Source of the DNA: Anaerococcus porci
Lineage (GTDB): Bacteria; Bacillota; Clostridia; Tissierellales; Peptoniphilaceae
Assembly (NCBI RefSeq): GCF_009696575.1
Contig: NZ_VULQ01000002.1
Span: 186,001 to 250,000, forward strand
Length of the DNA: 64,000 nt
Direction of reading: 5' to 3'
In this document: piece by piece, positions 42,072-51,283 of the stretch
How positions within the stretch are numbered: the first letter of the stretch is position 1
How the letters are laid out: each line of letters opens with the position of its first letter
Notes under the pieces: generated by a model
The model's database searches: none
What the model saw: the letters and a program-made list of their open reading frames with translations, nothing else
Told to the model about the DNA's origin: nothing
Made by a program: the position numbers and the translations under genes

Positions 42072-44324
42072 TTATTTTCTTTTACTTTTAGATAAGCCAA
42101 GTATTGATATTGAAATTAATCCTAAGATTGAAGATAGGGATGTGACACCTGTTTTTACATTAGAAGATTTAATGAAATTTTTATTTTCAAAGTCTGAGTC
42201 TTTTTTAAAGTTCTCTACTTTTGTCTTTTGAGCTTTTATTTCTTTTTTTATAGATACTTCCTTATCTTTTTGGCAATATTTATCTTTAGAATCTTTTACA
42301 TTCTTATCCACTTTTGAGTCTTTATTGTCTGTATTTTTATTATCTTCTCTTAGAAATTCTACACCTGATAATCTTGTGTTAAGAACTTCTATTGCACTAT
42401 CAACTTCTTCTTGACTTGCATTCTTATCATTTAATACCTTGATTGCATTTTCAATTGCATAGTTATATGCTCTTATATTCTCCTTATCAAGTAAAAGCTT
42501 TTTTCCTTGAATTTTTCTTATATATGCTTCAAGCTTGCTAAAGTTAGTTTTTTCTTTATTATTAGGATTTTTAATATGTTCGTCAGTTTTATTTATTGTG
42601 TATGAATCTACTATATTACCATCAGTATCCATTGTTAGAAGTCTAAACTGGTTTTTAGAGAAAGTAAGTTTTGAGAATAATTGACTTCTATCATCTAAAG
42701 ATCTTTGAACAAACCATTGATCTTCTCCAATAGGATTGTAAAATTTTGCTCCTGCTGATGCAGACATTGTTAAAAACAGTGTTCCCCTAGGATCTGTAAC
42801 TTCATTAGAACCATAATCTAAACTTATTCCATCAACCACTACTTTACCATTATCATAGATATAGTTATTATACGTTTTTGTGAAGTTATCTTTAATACCT
42901 GCATTAGGATCATTTTTGTGTGTTCCATAAGCTTTTTCAAAATCTAGGGCCTGTTCACCTGCAAGCATATGACCACTTCTTACATAAATATGATCATGTC
43001 CATTCAATACTAGATCTATATTGTTATTATTAAATATTTTTACTAGCTCACTTCTTCTTTGAAGTATGTCATCATCTGAGGTGTGGGTTGCTGTGGAGTA
43101 TGGAGCATGATGGAAGGATACAACTTTCCACGAGAAGTTTGAACCTCTTTTTTCTTCGGCATTTTTTATTGCTTTTTCAATAAATTTAGAATGGATATTT
43201 GAATCTCTTTCATTTGAATTTATATTTAAGAAAAGAGTATCTCCATAGCTATACCAATAATCTCCAGGTATGTATGTTCTTGTTCCATCTTCATTTTCAT
43301 ATGAAATTGATCCAAGTTCTGATTCATTTGGAAGATAAAAATGATCAGAAAATACAGTATTTTGTAAGCTTGTATCATTCTTATCAATGTAAGTTTCATG
43401 ATTTCCAACTACTGATGAGAATATTTTTTCTCTAAATAGGTCATTATCAAAGAAGTAATCATATTCTCCTTCATATCCTGCAATCTCAACATTATCACCC
43501 ATTGATAAAAAAAAGTGTGGGTCAAGCTTTCTTGCAATCTCTATTGTCTTAGCAAAGTCGATTTTATCTTGATCTACCTTAGCTTGGGTATTTTTATTAA
43601 GTCCTTTAGAATCCCATACACTATCACCAGAACCTATTTGTGGATCTCCAATTAAAACCATGGAGAATTCATTATCATTTCCTAAAGCTTTAGTTTTTAG
43701 TGTTTTCTTTTCAGTTTTATAATTATCATTTTTTATATAATATTCATAATTTTCACCTGGTTTTATATCTAAAAGAACTGTATAAGTAGAGTAACCATTA
43801 GAGTCCCCTGTCTTTCTTGCCCTTTCAGGTTTGTATTCTTTTCCATTAAAGTAAAGTCTTGAACTATCCCTTATCTCTGACTTGCCAAACCAAGTTACTG
43901 CAACTTTATTTTCATTTTCACCTGGATTTATAACTACGTTTTTAACAGGAGTATCTATGGCTTTAAGCTTATTATTAGCATATTCACCATTCTTTTTACC
44001 ATATTCTCCCTTAGTTTCATCTAGTTTAGCCTTAACATTTTTATCAATATTTACTACATTCTTATCTTCACCAAAAGTTTCCCTTTCAGTTTCAGTAGCC
44101 CTATTGAATTTATTTGTTCCATCGGATTCTCTTGTATCTTTTTCATTTTTTGGATATGTAACTTCATCATCTTTTGGAATATCAGCTATATTTTTTTCTA
44201 CAACTTCTTTAGTTTCTTGACCTTCTACATCTGTAATATTAGCTGCTTGGACATTTGAAGTTGGTAGAACTATACTACTTGTACTTGCAATAATTAAAGC
44301 TAAGATTAACTTATTTTTTTTCAT
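42072..44324 (-). CDS. secreted, cell-wall-anchored purple-acid-phosphatase-like phosphoesterase
   Basis: 750 residues. Signal peptide 1-27 (ending NVQAA), a low-complexity linker, an Fn3-like N-terminal domain (about 105-215), and a metallophosphoesterase domain with GDPQIGSGD, SMGDNVEIAG, VGNHETY, FHHAPYST and GHDHIYVRS. A FIVAR-like helical module follows (about 590-660), then a Lys/Asp/Glu-rich spacer. The C-terminus is a sorting signal: NVKTG at 722-726, a hydrophobic stretch and KSKRK. It should release phosphate from organic phosphates at the cell surface. Weak 11/22-bp-spaced TGTAAA-like hexamers lie upstream (44369, 44391), so Pho control is possible but unproven. Confidence 0.88.
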   Translation of the reverse strand: MKKNKLILALIIASTSSIVLPTSNVQAANITDVEGQETKEVVEKNIADIPKDDEVTYPKNEKDTRESDGTNKFNRATETERETFGEDKNVVNIDKNVKAKLDETKGEYGKKNGEYANNKLKAIDTPVKNVVINPGENENKVAVTWFGKSEIRDSSRLYFNGKEYKPERARKTGDSNGYSTYTVLLDIKPGENYEYYIKNDNYKTEKKTLKTKALGNDNEFSMVLIGDPQIGSGDSVWDSKGLNKNTQAKVDQDKIDFAKTIEIARKLDPHFFLSMGDNVEIAGYEGEYDYFFDNDLFREKIFSSVVGNHETYIDKNDTSLQNTVFSDHFYLPNESELGSISYENEDGTRTYIPGDYWYSYGDTLFLNINSNERDSNIHSKFIEKAIKNAEEKRGSNFSWKVVSFHHAPYSTATHTSDDDILQRRSELVKIFNNNNIDLVLNGHDHIYVRSGHMLAGEQALDFEKAYGTHKNDPNAGIKDNFTKTYNNYIYDNGKVVVDGISLDYGSNEVTDPRGTLFLTMSASAGAKFYNPIGEDQWFVQRSLDDRSQLFSKLTFSKNQFRLLTMDTDGNIVDSYTINKTDEHIKNPNNKEKTNFSKLEAYIRKIQGKKLLLDKENIRAYNYAIENAIKVLNDKNASQEEVDSAIEVLNTRLSGVEFLREDNKNTDNKDSKVDKNVKDSKDKYCQKDKEVSIKKEIKAQKTKVENFKKDSDFENKNFIKSSNVKTGVTSLSSILGLISISILGLSKSKRK

Positions 44325-44449
44325 AAATAACCTCCTATTTCTTATCTATCATTACTATAAAACAAGTTTGTAAAGTTTATTATATAATTGTGTAATTATT
44401 CTGTTTGAATTATCAAGATATTTTGTTTAAATTAAAGAAAAAAATATAA

Positions 44450-44467
44450 GAGTCTAAAATAAGACTC
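44450..44467 (-). terminator. liv operon terminator
   Basis: On the minus strand GAGTCTTA, TTT, TAGACTC, followed by TTATATTTTTTTC, 6 nt after the livF stop. Confidence 0.75.
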
Positions 44468-44473
44468 CTATAA

Positions 44474-45181
44474 TTATATTCCCAAATATGCACTTCTAAC
44501 GCTTGGGTCGTTTTTTAAGTTTTCTGCCTTATCTTCTTTTACTATCCTACCAGTTTCAAGTACATAGGCCCTGTCTGATATGTCGAGAGCAAGGTTAGCA
44601 TTTTGCTCAACTAATAATATTGTAGAGCCTTCTTCTTTTAAAATCTTTATAGTTTCAAATATTTTTTCAACGTATAGGGGTGAAAGACCCATAGAAGGCT
44701 CATCTAACAATAAAAGTTTAGGATTTGTCATTATAGCTCTCGCCATGGCAAGCATTTGTTGCTCACCTCCTGATAAGGTACCTGCTTTTTGATTTTTTCT
44801 ATCCTCCAAAACAGGAAAAAGTTCATATATTCTCTCTATCTTTTCATTTTTTTCTTTATCTGATATTTTTGTTGCAACAGAGCCTAAATTTATATTATCA
44901 AGGACAGAAAGATTTGAAAATACCCTTCTTCCTTCAGGAACTTGGGCTATACCAAGTCTTGTAACCTTATAAGCCTTGGCATTTGTTATGTCAGAATTTT
45001 CAAAAATTACTTTTCCACTTCTTTTATCTAATAGGGAAGAAATAGCTTGAAGTGTTGTTGTCTTTCCTGCACCATTAGCACCTATAAGTGATACAACCTC
45101 TGCATTATTAACCTTTAAAGATACATCTTTTATAGCATGGATATTTCCATAATATACATTTAAATTTTCTACTTTAAGCAT
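44474..45181 (-). CDS. livF: branched-chain amino acid ABC transporter ATPase LivF
   Basis: 235 residues from the ATG at 45181, preceded by GGAGGAG; a longer reading would lie inside livG without a binding site. Walker A GANGAGKT, signature LSGGEQQML, Walker B LLLDEPSMGL, switch VEQNANLAL. Last gene of livJHMGF; overlaps livG by 8 nt. Confidence 0.93.
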   Translation of the reverse strand: MLKVENLNVYYGNIHAIKDVSLKVNNAEVVSLIGANGAGKTTTLQAISSLLDKRSGKVIFENSDITNAKAYKVTRLGIAQVPEGRRVFSNLSVLDNINLGSVATKISDKEKNEKIERIYELFPVLEDRKNQKAGTLSGGEQQMLAMARAIMTNPKLLLLDEPSMGLSPLYVEKIFETIKILKEEGSTILLVEQNANLALDISDRAYVLETGRIVKEDKAENLKNDPSVRSAYLGI

Positions 45182-45968
45182 TATCTCCTCCATAACCTGA
45201 ACCAAGATAGGCACTTACTACTTCCTCTTTTTTAACAACTTCCCTAGGATTACCTTCTGCGATTACTATTCCATGATTTAACACCAGTAGTCTTTCACAT
45301 ATTCCTAATACAAGTTTCATATCATGTTCGATTAAAACTATAGCAAGTTTATACTTATCTCTTATCATTCTTATAGTATCCATTAAAGCTTCAGTTTCTA
45401 TAGCATTCATACCTGCAGCTGGTTCATCTAAGAGCAAAAGTTTAGGATTTGTTGCAATAGCCCTTGCTATTTCAAGCTTTCTTTGAGCTCCATATGGGAG
45501 GTTGCCTGCACTATCGTTGGCATAGGATTGTAAATCTAGGATTTTTAAGATCTCAAGTGCTCTTTTTGTAGCCTCTCTTTCTTCTTGCCAGTAAGATTTA
45601 AGTCTTAGCATACCTGATATAACGTTATATCTCATATCTTGGTTCATAGCAAGCTTTACATTATCTATTACTGAAAGATAATCAAACAACCTTATATTTT
45701 GAAAGGTTCTAGAAACTCCTTTTTGGGATACCTTATATACACCAAGTCCCCCCACACTTTCACCATCTAAAAATATCGACCCTTCGGTAGGACTATAAAC
45801 ACCACTTAGCATATTAAACACTGTGGTCTTACCTGCACCATTTGGTCCTATTAATCCTATAAGGTCTCCTTCTTTTACATCAAGGTTAAAACCATTTACT
45901 GCTTTAAGTCCTCCAAAAGAGATAGATATATTATCACACTTTAATATTGATTTTCTATTTTCCATCAT
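45174..45968 (-). CDS. livG: branched-chain amino acid ABC transporter ATPase LivG
   Basis: 264 residues. Walker A GPNGAGKTT, signature-like region NLPYGAQRKLEIARA (the LPYG variant normal for LivG), Walker B LLLDEPAAGMN, switch IEHDMKLV. Overlaps livM by 14 nt and livF by 8 nt. Confidence 0.93.
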   Translation of the reverse strand: MMENRKSILKCDNISISFGGLKAVNGFNLDVKEGDLIGLIGPNGAGKTTVFNMLSGVYSPTEGSIFLDGESVGGLGVYKVSQKGVSRTFQNIRLFDYLSVIDNVKLAMNQDMRYNVISGMLRLKSYWQEEREATKRALEILKILDLQSYANDSAGNLPYGAQRKLEIARAIATNPKLLLLDEPAAGMNAIETEALMDTIRMIRDKYKLAIVLIEHDMKLVLGICERLLVLNHGIVIAEGNPREVVKKEEVVSAYLGSGYGGDNA

Positions 45969-46941
45969 CTTTCTCCTTCTTTAAAGCTTTTTTTCTTTTT
46001 ATCTTAGCTAATAGCCTTGATATAGAAAACTCTTCTCTTCCCATCAATCCTTGTGGTCTAAATATCATTACTAAAACAAGTATTACTGAGTAAATTATCA
46101 TTCTCCAATCAGCAAAGGCTCTTAGAATTTCTGGAACTATAGTAAGTACAATAGTTGATATTATAGAGCCTGTAAAAGAGCCCATACCACCCAAAACTAC
46201 CATTACTAAGATATCAAAGCTCTTATTATAATTAAATACACCAGCTGCTATAACTCCAGTAGTTTGGGCATATATAGCTCCGGCAACACCCGCAAAAAGT
46301 GCTGATAAAGTAAAAGCAAAAGTCTTATATCTTGTAGTATTAACTCCAGAACTTTCGGCTGCAAGTTCGTTATCTTTTATTGCTAATACTGACCTCCCAA
46401 ACCTAGATGTCATTATAGAGTACATAAAAACTACAGAAAGTACTGTTACAAAAAATACTAAGGCGAAGCTATCGATTGTAGGAATTCCTGTCATACCTTG
46501 GGCACCACCAGTTATAGTTAAATTTTCTGCAAGAACCCTTATTATTTCACCAAAGGCGAGAGTTACTATGGCAAGATAATCACCATTTAATCTTAATACT
46601 GGTATACCAATTATAAGCGAGAATAAAAAGGCTACAAGGCCTGCAAGAAGAAGCGATATTATAAAACCACCGACTCCTCCTACTAATTCAGTTTTTAAAA
46701 ATATACCTGCTGTATAGGCTCCTATTGACATAAATCCTGCATGACCAAGGGTAATTTGTCCAAGATTTCCCACTGTTATATTTAATGATATGGAAAGTAT
46801 TATATTTATACAAAGGAAAAATAATATAGCTTGCCAATATGAGTCTATAACTCCTCCTATAATTAAAGCTTGTATTATTACAAATGTAAGTAAAATTAAA
46901 AGAGTTGTTGCTATATACGAAATTTTCTTATTTTTATCCAT
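45955..46941 (-). CDS. livM: branched-chain amino acid ABC transporter permease LivM
   Basis: 328 residues with eight to ten membrane segments and the family block GQITLGHAGFMSIGAYTAG near residue 60. The coupling loop is VNTTRYKTFAFTLSALFAG. The C-terminal tail is basic (LLAKIKRKKALKKEKD). One base separates it from livH. Confidence 0.92.
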   Translation of the reverse strand: MDKNKKISYIATTLLILLTFVIIQALIIGGVIDSYWQAILFFLCINIILSISLNITVGNLGQITLGHAGFMSIGAYTAGIFLKTELVGGVGGFIISLLLAGLVAFLFSLIIGIPVLRLNGDYLAIVTLAFGEIIRVLAENLTITGGAQGMTGIPTIDSFALVFFVTVLSVVFMYSIMTSRFGRSVLAIKDNELAAESSGVNTTRYKTFAFTLSALFAGVAGAIYAQTTGVIAAGVFNYNKSFDILVMVVLGGMGSFTGSIISTIVLTIVPEILRAFADWRMIIYSVILVLVMIFRPQGLMGREEFSISRLLAKIKRKKALKKEKDDGK

Positions 46942-46942
46942 A

Positions 46943-47830
46943 TTAAACCTTCTCTTTCTCCATAGATCCTAGTATACCTGTTGGTTTTACTATAAGAACT
47001 ACAATTAATACCATAAAAACAATAGCATCTGCATAGGAGCTTGATAGATAAGCTCTTGTCATTACTTCTATCATTCCTAATATAAAACCACCTATAACCG
47101 CTCCAGGAATTGAACCAATCCCTCCTACTACTGCGGCTGTAAAAGCTTTAATTCCTAGCATTGATCCCATAAAAGGAGTTATTTGTGGATAACTTGCTAC
47201 ATAAAGAAGACTTGCAACACCTGCAAGAGCTGAACCTATTGCAAAGGTCATTGTCATAGTGTTATCTACATTTATCCCTACAAGACTTGATGCCTTATAG
47301 TCCTCACTTACAGCTAACATACTCTTACCAAGACTTGTTTTTGATACAAATAATTGCAATATAGTAGTTAATATTATTGTAATTATTATAGTAAATACAG
47401 TTTGAAATGATAATCTTATACCAAGTAAATTTATACTTTCTTTACTAAAAAGTGATGCCACAGGTCTTGCATTGGCTGTAAAGAACTTTACAAATAAATT
47501 CTCCAAAAATAAAGAAACTCCTATAGCTGTTATTAATATGGATATAGAAGATGAGTTTCTCAAAGGTTTATAAGCTATTCTTTCAATCACAACTCCCAAT
47601 AATGTACATGCAACAATCGCTGGAATTATTGAAAGATAAAGTGGAAGTCCACTTTGAAATAATTTTGTCTGTACTACAAAAAAAATTGTATAGGCTCCAA
47701 CCATTATGATATCCCCATGGGCGAAGTTTATAAGCTTTGCAACGCCGTAAACCATAGTGTAACCTAAAGCTATAAGAGCATATATAGATCCTAATTGTAG
47801 ACCATTAAATAACTGGGTTAAAAAATTCAT
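46943..47830 (-). CDS. livH: branched-chain amino acid ABC transporter permease LivH
   Basis: 295 residues with eight membrane segments. Hallmark start LFNGLQLGSIYALIALGYTM, then LINFAHGDIIMVGAY and the coupling loop GINVDNTMTMTFAIGSALAG. GGAGAAAG precedes the ATG. Separated from livJ by a hairpin. Confidence 0.93.
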   Translation of the reverse strand: MNFLTQLFNGLQLGSIYALIALGYTMVYGVAKLINFAHGDIIMVGAYTIFFVVQTKLFQSGLPLYLSIIPAIVACTLLGVVIERIAYKPLRNSSSISILITAIGVSLFLENLFVKFFTANARPVASLFSKESINLLGIRLSFQTVFTIIITIILTTILQLFVSKTSLGKSMLAVSEDYKASSLVGINVDNTMTMTFAIGSALAGVASLLYVASYPQITPFMGSMLGIKAFTAAVVGGIGSIPGAVIGGFILGMIEVMTRAYLSSSYADAIVFMVLIVVLIVKPTGILGSMEKEKV

Positions 47831-47850
47831 ACTTTCTCCTTAAAATTAAG

Positions 47851-47875
47851 GGCTGTTGCAAAAAATGCAACAGCC
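47851..47875 (-). terminator. hairpin between livJ and livH
   Basis: A perfect 10-bp stem, GGCTGTTGCA and TGCAACAGCC, with a 5-nt loop and no T-run. Likely an attenuator or 3'-end stabiliser that raises livJ mRNA above livHMGF. Its arm shares TGTTGCA with the hairpin at 21194. Confidence 0.65.
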
Positions 47876-47884
47876 TATCAAAAT

Positions 47885-49054
47885 TTAGTTTTCATCAGGG
47901 CTAACTGTTGAGTTAAATTTATAAGTCCCATCCTTTATTTCCATCATAGATGCTGATTTGATTGGGTTATTATTTTCGTCAAATTTGAACTTACCTGTTA
48001 TACCATCAAATTCAATATTTTTAAGCTTTTCTACAACTTTGTCACTTTCGATAGATTGTGCTTCTTCTATAGCTTGTTTTACTAAGTAAATTGTATCATA
48101 AGAAAGTGCTGAGAATGATGATGGATCTTCGTTGTTTTTTTCTTTATATTTACTAACAAATTTTTTTGTTCTTTCATCTTCACTATCTAAGGCAAAGTGG
48201 TTTGAAAAACATGAACCTTCAACTAAGTTTAGTTGAGACTTATCCATAACACTTATAACCCCATCCCAACCATCGCCACCTATAAATTTAGCGTCAATAC
48301 CAGCTTCTCTTGCTTGAGGTGCTAAAAGAGCAATCTTTTCATAGTAATCAGGAACCAACAATACTTCAGGTTTTGCACTTGCAATTTTTGTAAGTTGAGC
48401 TTTAAAGTCTGTATCATTTTCTCCATAAGACTCATCTGCTACAATTTCAAGATTAAGCTTCTCAGCCTCTTTTTTAAACTCATCTGCTATCCCATTTGAA
48501 TAATCTGATGATGTATTTCTAAGAATAGCTACCTTTTTAGCTTTTTGATTTTCTGAAGCAAACTTTGCAAGAAGTCTTCCTTGGTAAGGATCTGTAAAAC
48601 ATGTCCTAAAGATGTTTTTCTTATCCTTAGTTATATCTTCTTGTGTACCTGTTGGTGTAATCATTGGTATACCATCTTTTTTAGCAATTTCTGCAACAGC
48701 AAGAGCTGGTTTAGATGTTATTGCTCCAACTATTACAGAAACTCCATCACCTTTTAGCTTATTATAAGCCGAAGTCGCATCGGTAATCTCTCCCTTATCA
48801 TCGTAAGATTTCCATTCTATTTTCTTACCATTGATACCCCCTGCTTCATTTATCTCGTCTATCGCTATTAAAGCTCCCTTTTCTGATGAGTTACCATAAT
48901 TAGAAACGGGTCCTGTTTGAGGAATAATTGCCCCTATTTTTATAGTATCAGAATCTTCACTAGTACTTTTAGAATCATTTGATCCACTTGAACATCCCGC
49001 AAGTGCAAATATCGATGCAAATGCCAATGCCATTAATTTTTTTGATTTTCCCAT
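47885..49054 (-). CDS. livJ: branched-chain amino acid-binding lipoprotein
   Basis: 389 residues from the ATG at 49054. The ATG five codons upstream sits on the Shine-Dalgarno (GGAGGAAG) and is rejected as start. Lipobox ALAGC (Cys about 20). Type I periplasmic-binding fold: IGAIIPQTGPVSNYG, AIDEINEAGGINGKK, VIVGAITSKPALAVAE and SALSYDTIYLVKQAI. Captures Leu/Ile/Val or similar amino acids for LivHMGF. First gene of the operon with a strong promoter. Confidence 0.92.
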   Translation of the reverse strand: MGKSKKLMALAFASIFALAGCSSGSNDSKSTSEDSDTIKIGAIIPQTGPVSNYGNSSEKGALIAIDEINEAGGINGKKIEWKSYDDKGEITDATSAYNKLKGDGVSVIVGAITSKPALAVAEIAKKDGIPMITPTGTQEDITKDKKNIFRTCFTDPYQGRLLAKFASENQKAKKVAILRNTSSDYSNGIADEFKKEAEKLNLEIVADESYGENDTDFKAQLTKIASAKPEVLLVPDYYEKIALLAPQAREAGIDAKFIGGDGWDGVISVMDKSQLNLVEGSCFSNHFALDSEDERTKKFVSKYKEKNNEDPSSFSALSYDTIYLVKQAIEEAQSIESDKVVEKLKNIEFDGITGKFKFDENNNPIKSASMMEIKDGTYKFNSTVSPDEN

Positions 49055-49120
49055 TTTTTCTTCCTCCATAATATTTATTCTTTTAATAAGTATAAATACA
49101 AATAAAAATTTATAATAATA

Positions 49121-49149
49121 ATTATGGCATAATTTTGAATATCTGTCAA
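49121..49149 (-). promoter_or_regulatory. liv operon promoter
   Basis: On the minus strand consensus TTGACA (49149-49144), a 17-nt spacer and CATAAT (49126-49121), leaving a leader of about 60 nt. That is too short for a T-box or riboswitch. Confidence 0.8.
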
Positions 49150-49385
49150 ATCTTTTTTATATTTTCCTATAAATCATTTATTTTTAGGATTTTATAACTT
49201 ATATTATCTTCTTGTTTCAATATTTAAATATATACAGCTTATATTCAATGAATTTTTATAATATATTATAGAATATACTTTTGTTTTTTTGATTATTTAT
49301 ACTTAAACTGAATATTTGATTCTAATTTGTTACAAGTGTTACAATATCTCTCTATATCTTGCTATTTATCTAACTAAATATTATA
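49150..49385. other. AT-rich divergent region
   Basis: No gene seen. A short repeat GTTACAAGTGTTACAA lies at 49328-49343 (TGTTACA twice, 10 nt apart), close upstream of the acyltransferase gene. It could be an operator, but the support is weak. Confidence 0.3.
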
Positions 49386-49406
49386 ATGATACACATGGGG
49401 GAAATA

Positions 49407-51239
49407 ATGAATAAAATTAAATATATTGATTCATTCACTTTTCTAAGAGCTATTTTTATTATTGCAATTTCAATTTTCCACACCAGAGTTCATTCACTAA
49501 GTGGCGGTTTTATTGCAGTGAATAGCTTTTTTGTATTGAGTGGATTTTTAATAATGCTTAAGTTGGAAAGTTTGAGAGGAAATGAGTTAAAAGATTACAT
49601 AAGATATATCAAAAAAAGATTAAAATCCTTAATGCCAGCCTTGTACTTTGTTTTGATAGTATCATTATTAGTTTCCTTAATTTTTTCGAAAACTGTTTTT
49701 CATGATTCTATAAAATCAAGCATACCGAGTGCTCTTTCATTCCAAAATATATATCAAATACTAGTAGGAGGATCCTATTTTAAGCAAAATGGATACTTTT
49801 CAATGTTTACTCACTTTTGGTATATATCTATGCAAATTCAATTTATAGTGATTTTTACCTTGGTAAGCTATTTGATTAGAAAGTTTAGTAAAAACAAAAG
49901 ATTATGCATACTCTCATTTTTAAGTCTTTGTAGTATGCTTTTAATGATTTATTTTTCTTATGATAAAGGTAATATATCAAGGGTTTATTATGGAACAGAC
50001 ACTAGAATTTATGCGTTTCTCTTAGGTGCTATAGTATACCTTCTTAAAGATAAATTTATAAACTTAAGTCTTTTGTTAAAAGATAAAAAAGAAACCCTCT
50101 ATTATTTTATAGGTCCAATTCTATTTTTTACCTTTATAGCTTATTTTCTAGTAGATGGAAATTCCATCTATACTTATAGGCTAATAATGCCAGCTTATAC
50201 AATTTTGCAGGCTATTTTAATTGGAACCTTGTTCTCCTTTGAAACATCAAATATTATTGTAATAAACAAAAGAAAGTTTGGTTTTTTTAGAAGTTTTCTA
50301 TATTATATAGGACTAAGATCTTATTATATCTATATATGGCAATATGTAATAAATACCTTTATAACATATTTTCTTGCATCCTCAAGAGTCAATGTCATAT
50401 ATTTTTATATTTTGCAAGTAATTATAGTAATAGTATTGTCTGAGCTTACTTATCAGATTTATGAAAAGCTAAAAAATAAAAAATCCTATTTTTTTGTAAG
50501 TTTAATAATACTTGCTCTTTTAAATATATCTGCATTTTTTATAGACAATCCTAAAGATAATGATATAAAACAATTAGAGGAGAATATAAGTAAAAACAAA
50601 AAAGAAATTAGCAAAAAAAATAAGGACTATAATAAAAACAAGTCTAAGGTAAATTCTAATGATATATCTAATTTAAGTACTGATAATAAACTTAATAATG
50701 AAAAAATAAAAAATAAATCATACGATGACTTTAATTTTACTGATTATGAAAAATCTTTCCTAAAAAGTAAGTCTGTGACAGCAGTAGGAGATTCTGTTTT
50801 AATAAATATAGATAAATATCTAAGAGAATTTAACCCAAATCTCTACCTTGATGGTGAAGTTGGAAGAGATATGATAGATGGTCCTAAAATTTTGACCAAT
50901 ATAAAAAACAGCACTGGTCTTGGCGATATAGTTTTAATAGCGCTTGGTTCTAATGGTCAACTTGAATATCAAAATTTGGTTGATTTAAAGAAAATATCTG
51001 AGCAAAAAAAATTATTTTTTGTAAATACTGTACATAGTCAATCTTGGGAAAGTTCAATTAATAAAGATATTGAAAAATTTTGTAAGGAAAATGATAATGT
51101 ATATTTGGTTGATTGGTATAAGTATGCTAAACAAAGACCTGAATTGTTTGCAAAAGACTTTGTTCATCCAAATGTAGAAGGTTCTATTGCATACAGAAAC
51201 TTAATAGAAAGAGCAATTTTAAATGCTTATAGTAAATAA
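49407..51239 (+). CDS. OatA-like O-acetyltransferase (Acyl_transf_3 plus SGNH)
   Basis: 610 residues from the ATG at 49407; GGGGGAA lies 4-10 nt upstream, so an upstream ATG at 49386 is unlikely. Residues 1-375 hold about ten membrane segments of the acyltransferase 3 family (YIDSFTFLRAIFIIAISIFH with the conserved His, then FFVLSGFLI). A Lys/Asn-rich linker follows, then an extracellular SGNH hydrolase-like domain with AVGDSVL and catalytic DFVHPN. This is the plan of OatA, which O-acetylates peptidoglycan and confers lysozyme resistance. Related proteins act on other polymers. Monocistronic with its own terminator. Confidence 0.88.
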   Translation: MNKIKYIDSFTFLRAIFIIAISIFHTRVHSLSGGFIAVNSFFVLSGFLIMLKLESLRGNELKDYIRYIKKRLKSLMPALYFVLIVSLLVSLIFSKTVFHDSIKSSIPSALSFQNIYQILVGGSYFKQNGYFSMFTHFWYISMQIQFIVIFTLVSYLIRKFSKNKRLCILSFLSLCSMLLMIYFSYDKGNISRVYYGTDTRIYAFLLGAIVYLLKDKFINLSLLLKDKKETLYYFIGPILFFTFIAYFLVDGNSIYTYRLIMPAYTILQAILIGTLFSFETSNIIVINKRKFGFFRSFLYYIGLRSYYIYIWQYVINTFITYFLASSRVNVIYFYILQVIIVIVLSELTYQIYEKLKNKKSYFFVSLIILALLNISAFFIDNPKDNDIKQLEENISKNKKEISKKNKDYNKNKSKVNSNDISNLSTDNKLNNEKIKNKSYDDFNFTDYEKSFLKSKSVTAVGDSVLINIDKYLREFNPNLYLDGEVGRDMIDGPKILTNIKNSTGLGDIVLIALGSNGQLEYQNLVDLKKISEQKKLFFVNTVHSQSWESSINKDIEKFCKENDNVYLVDWYKYAKQRPELFAKDFVHPNVEGSIAYRNLIERAILNAYSK

Positions 51240-51242
51240 AAA

Positions 51243-51272
51243 AATACACTTGTTTTTGAAAACAAGTGTATT
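51243..51272. terminator. bidirectional terminator
   Basis: AATACACTTGTTTT, TG, AAAACAAGTGTATT, then TTTTA. It serves both the acyltransferase gene and the convergent ABC exporter operon. Confidence 0.85.
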
Positions 51273-51283
51273 TTTTATTATCT

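Noticed and set aside
43882-44220. 112-codon plus-strand frame with many serines and hydrophobics
   Set aside because: Antisense to the phosphoesterase; the apparent membrane character is a by-product of complementing Lys/Glu-rich codons.
49328-49343. TGTTACA direct repeat as a regulator site
   Set aside because: Two short copies in a very AT-rich region are not enough; no inverted symmetry and no promoter placed to make use of them.
49055-49406. T-box leader for the liv operon
   Set aside because: The consensus promoter leaves only about 60 nt before livJ, too short for a T-box.
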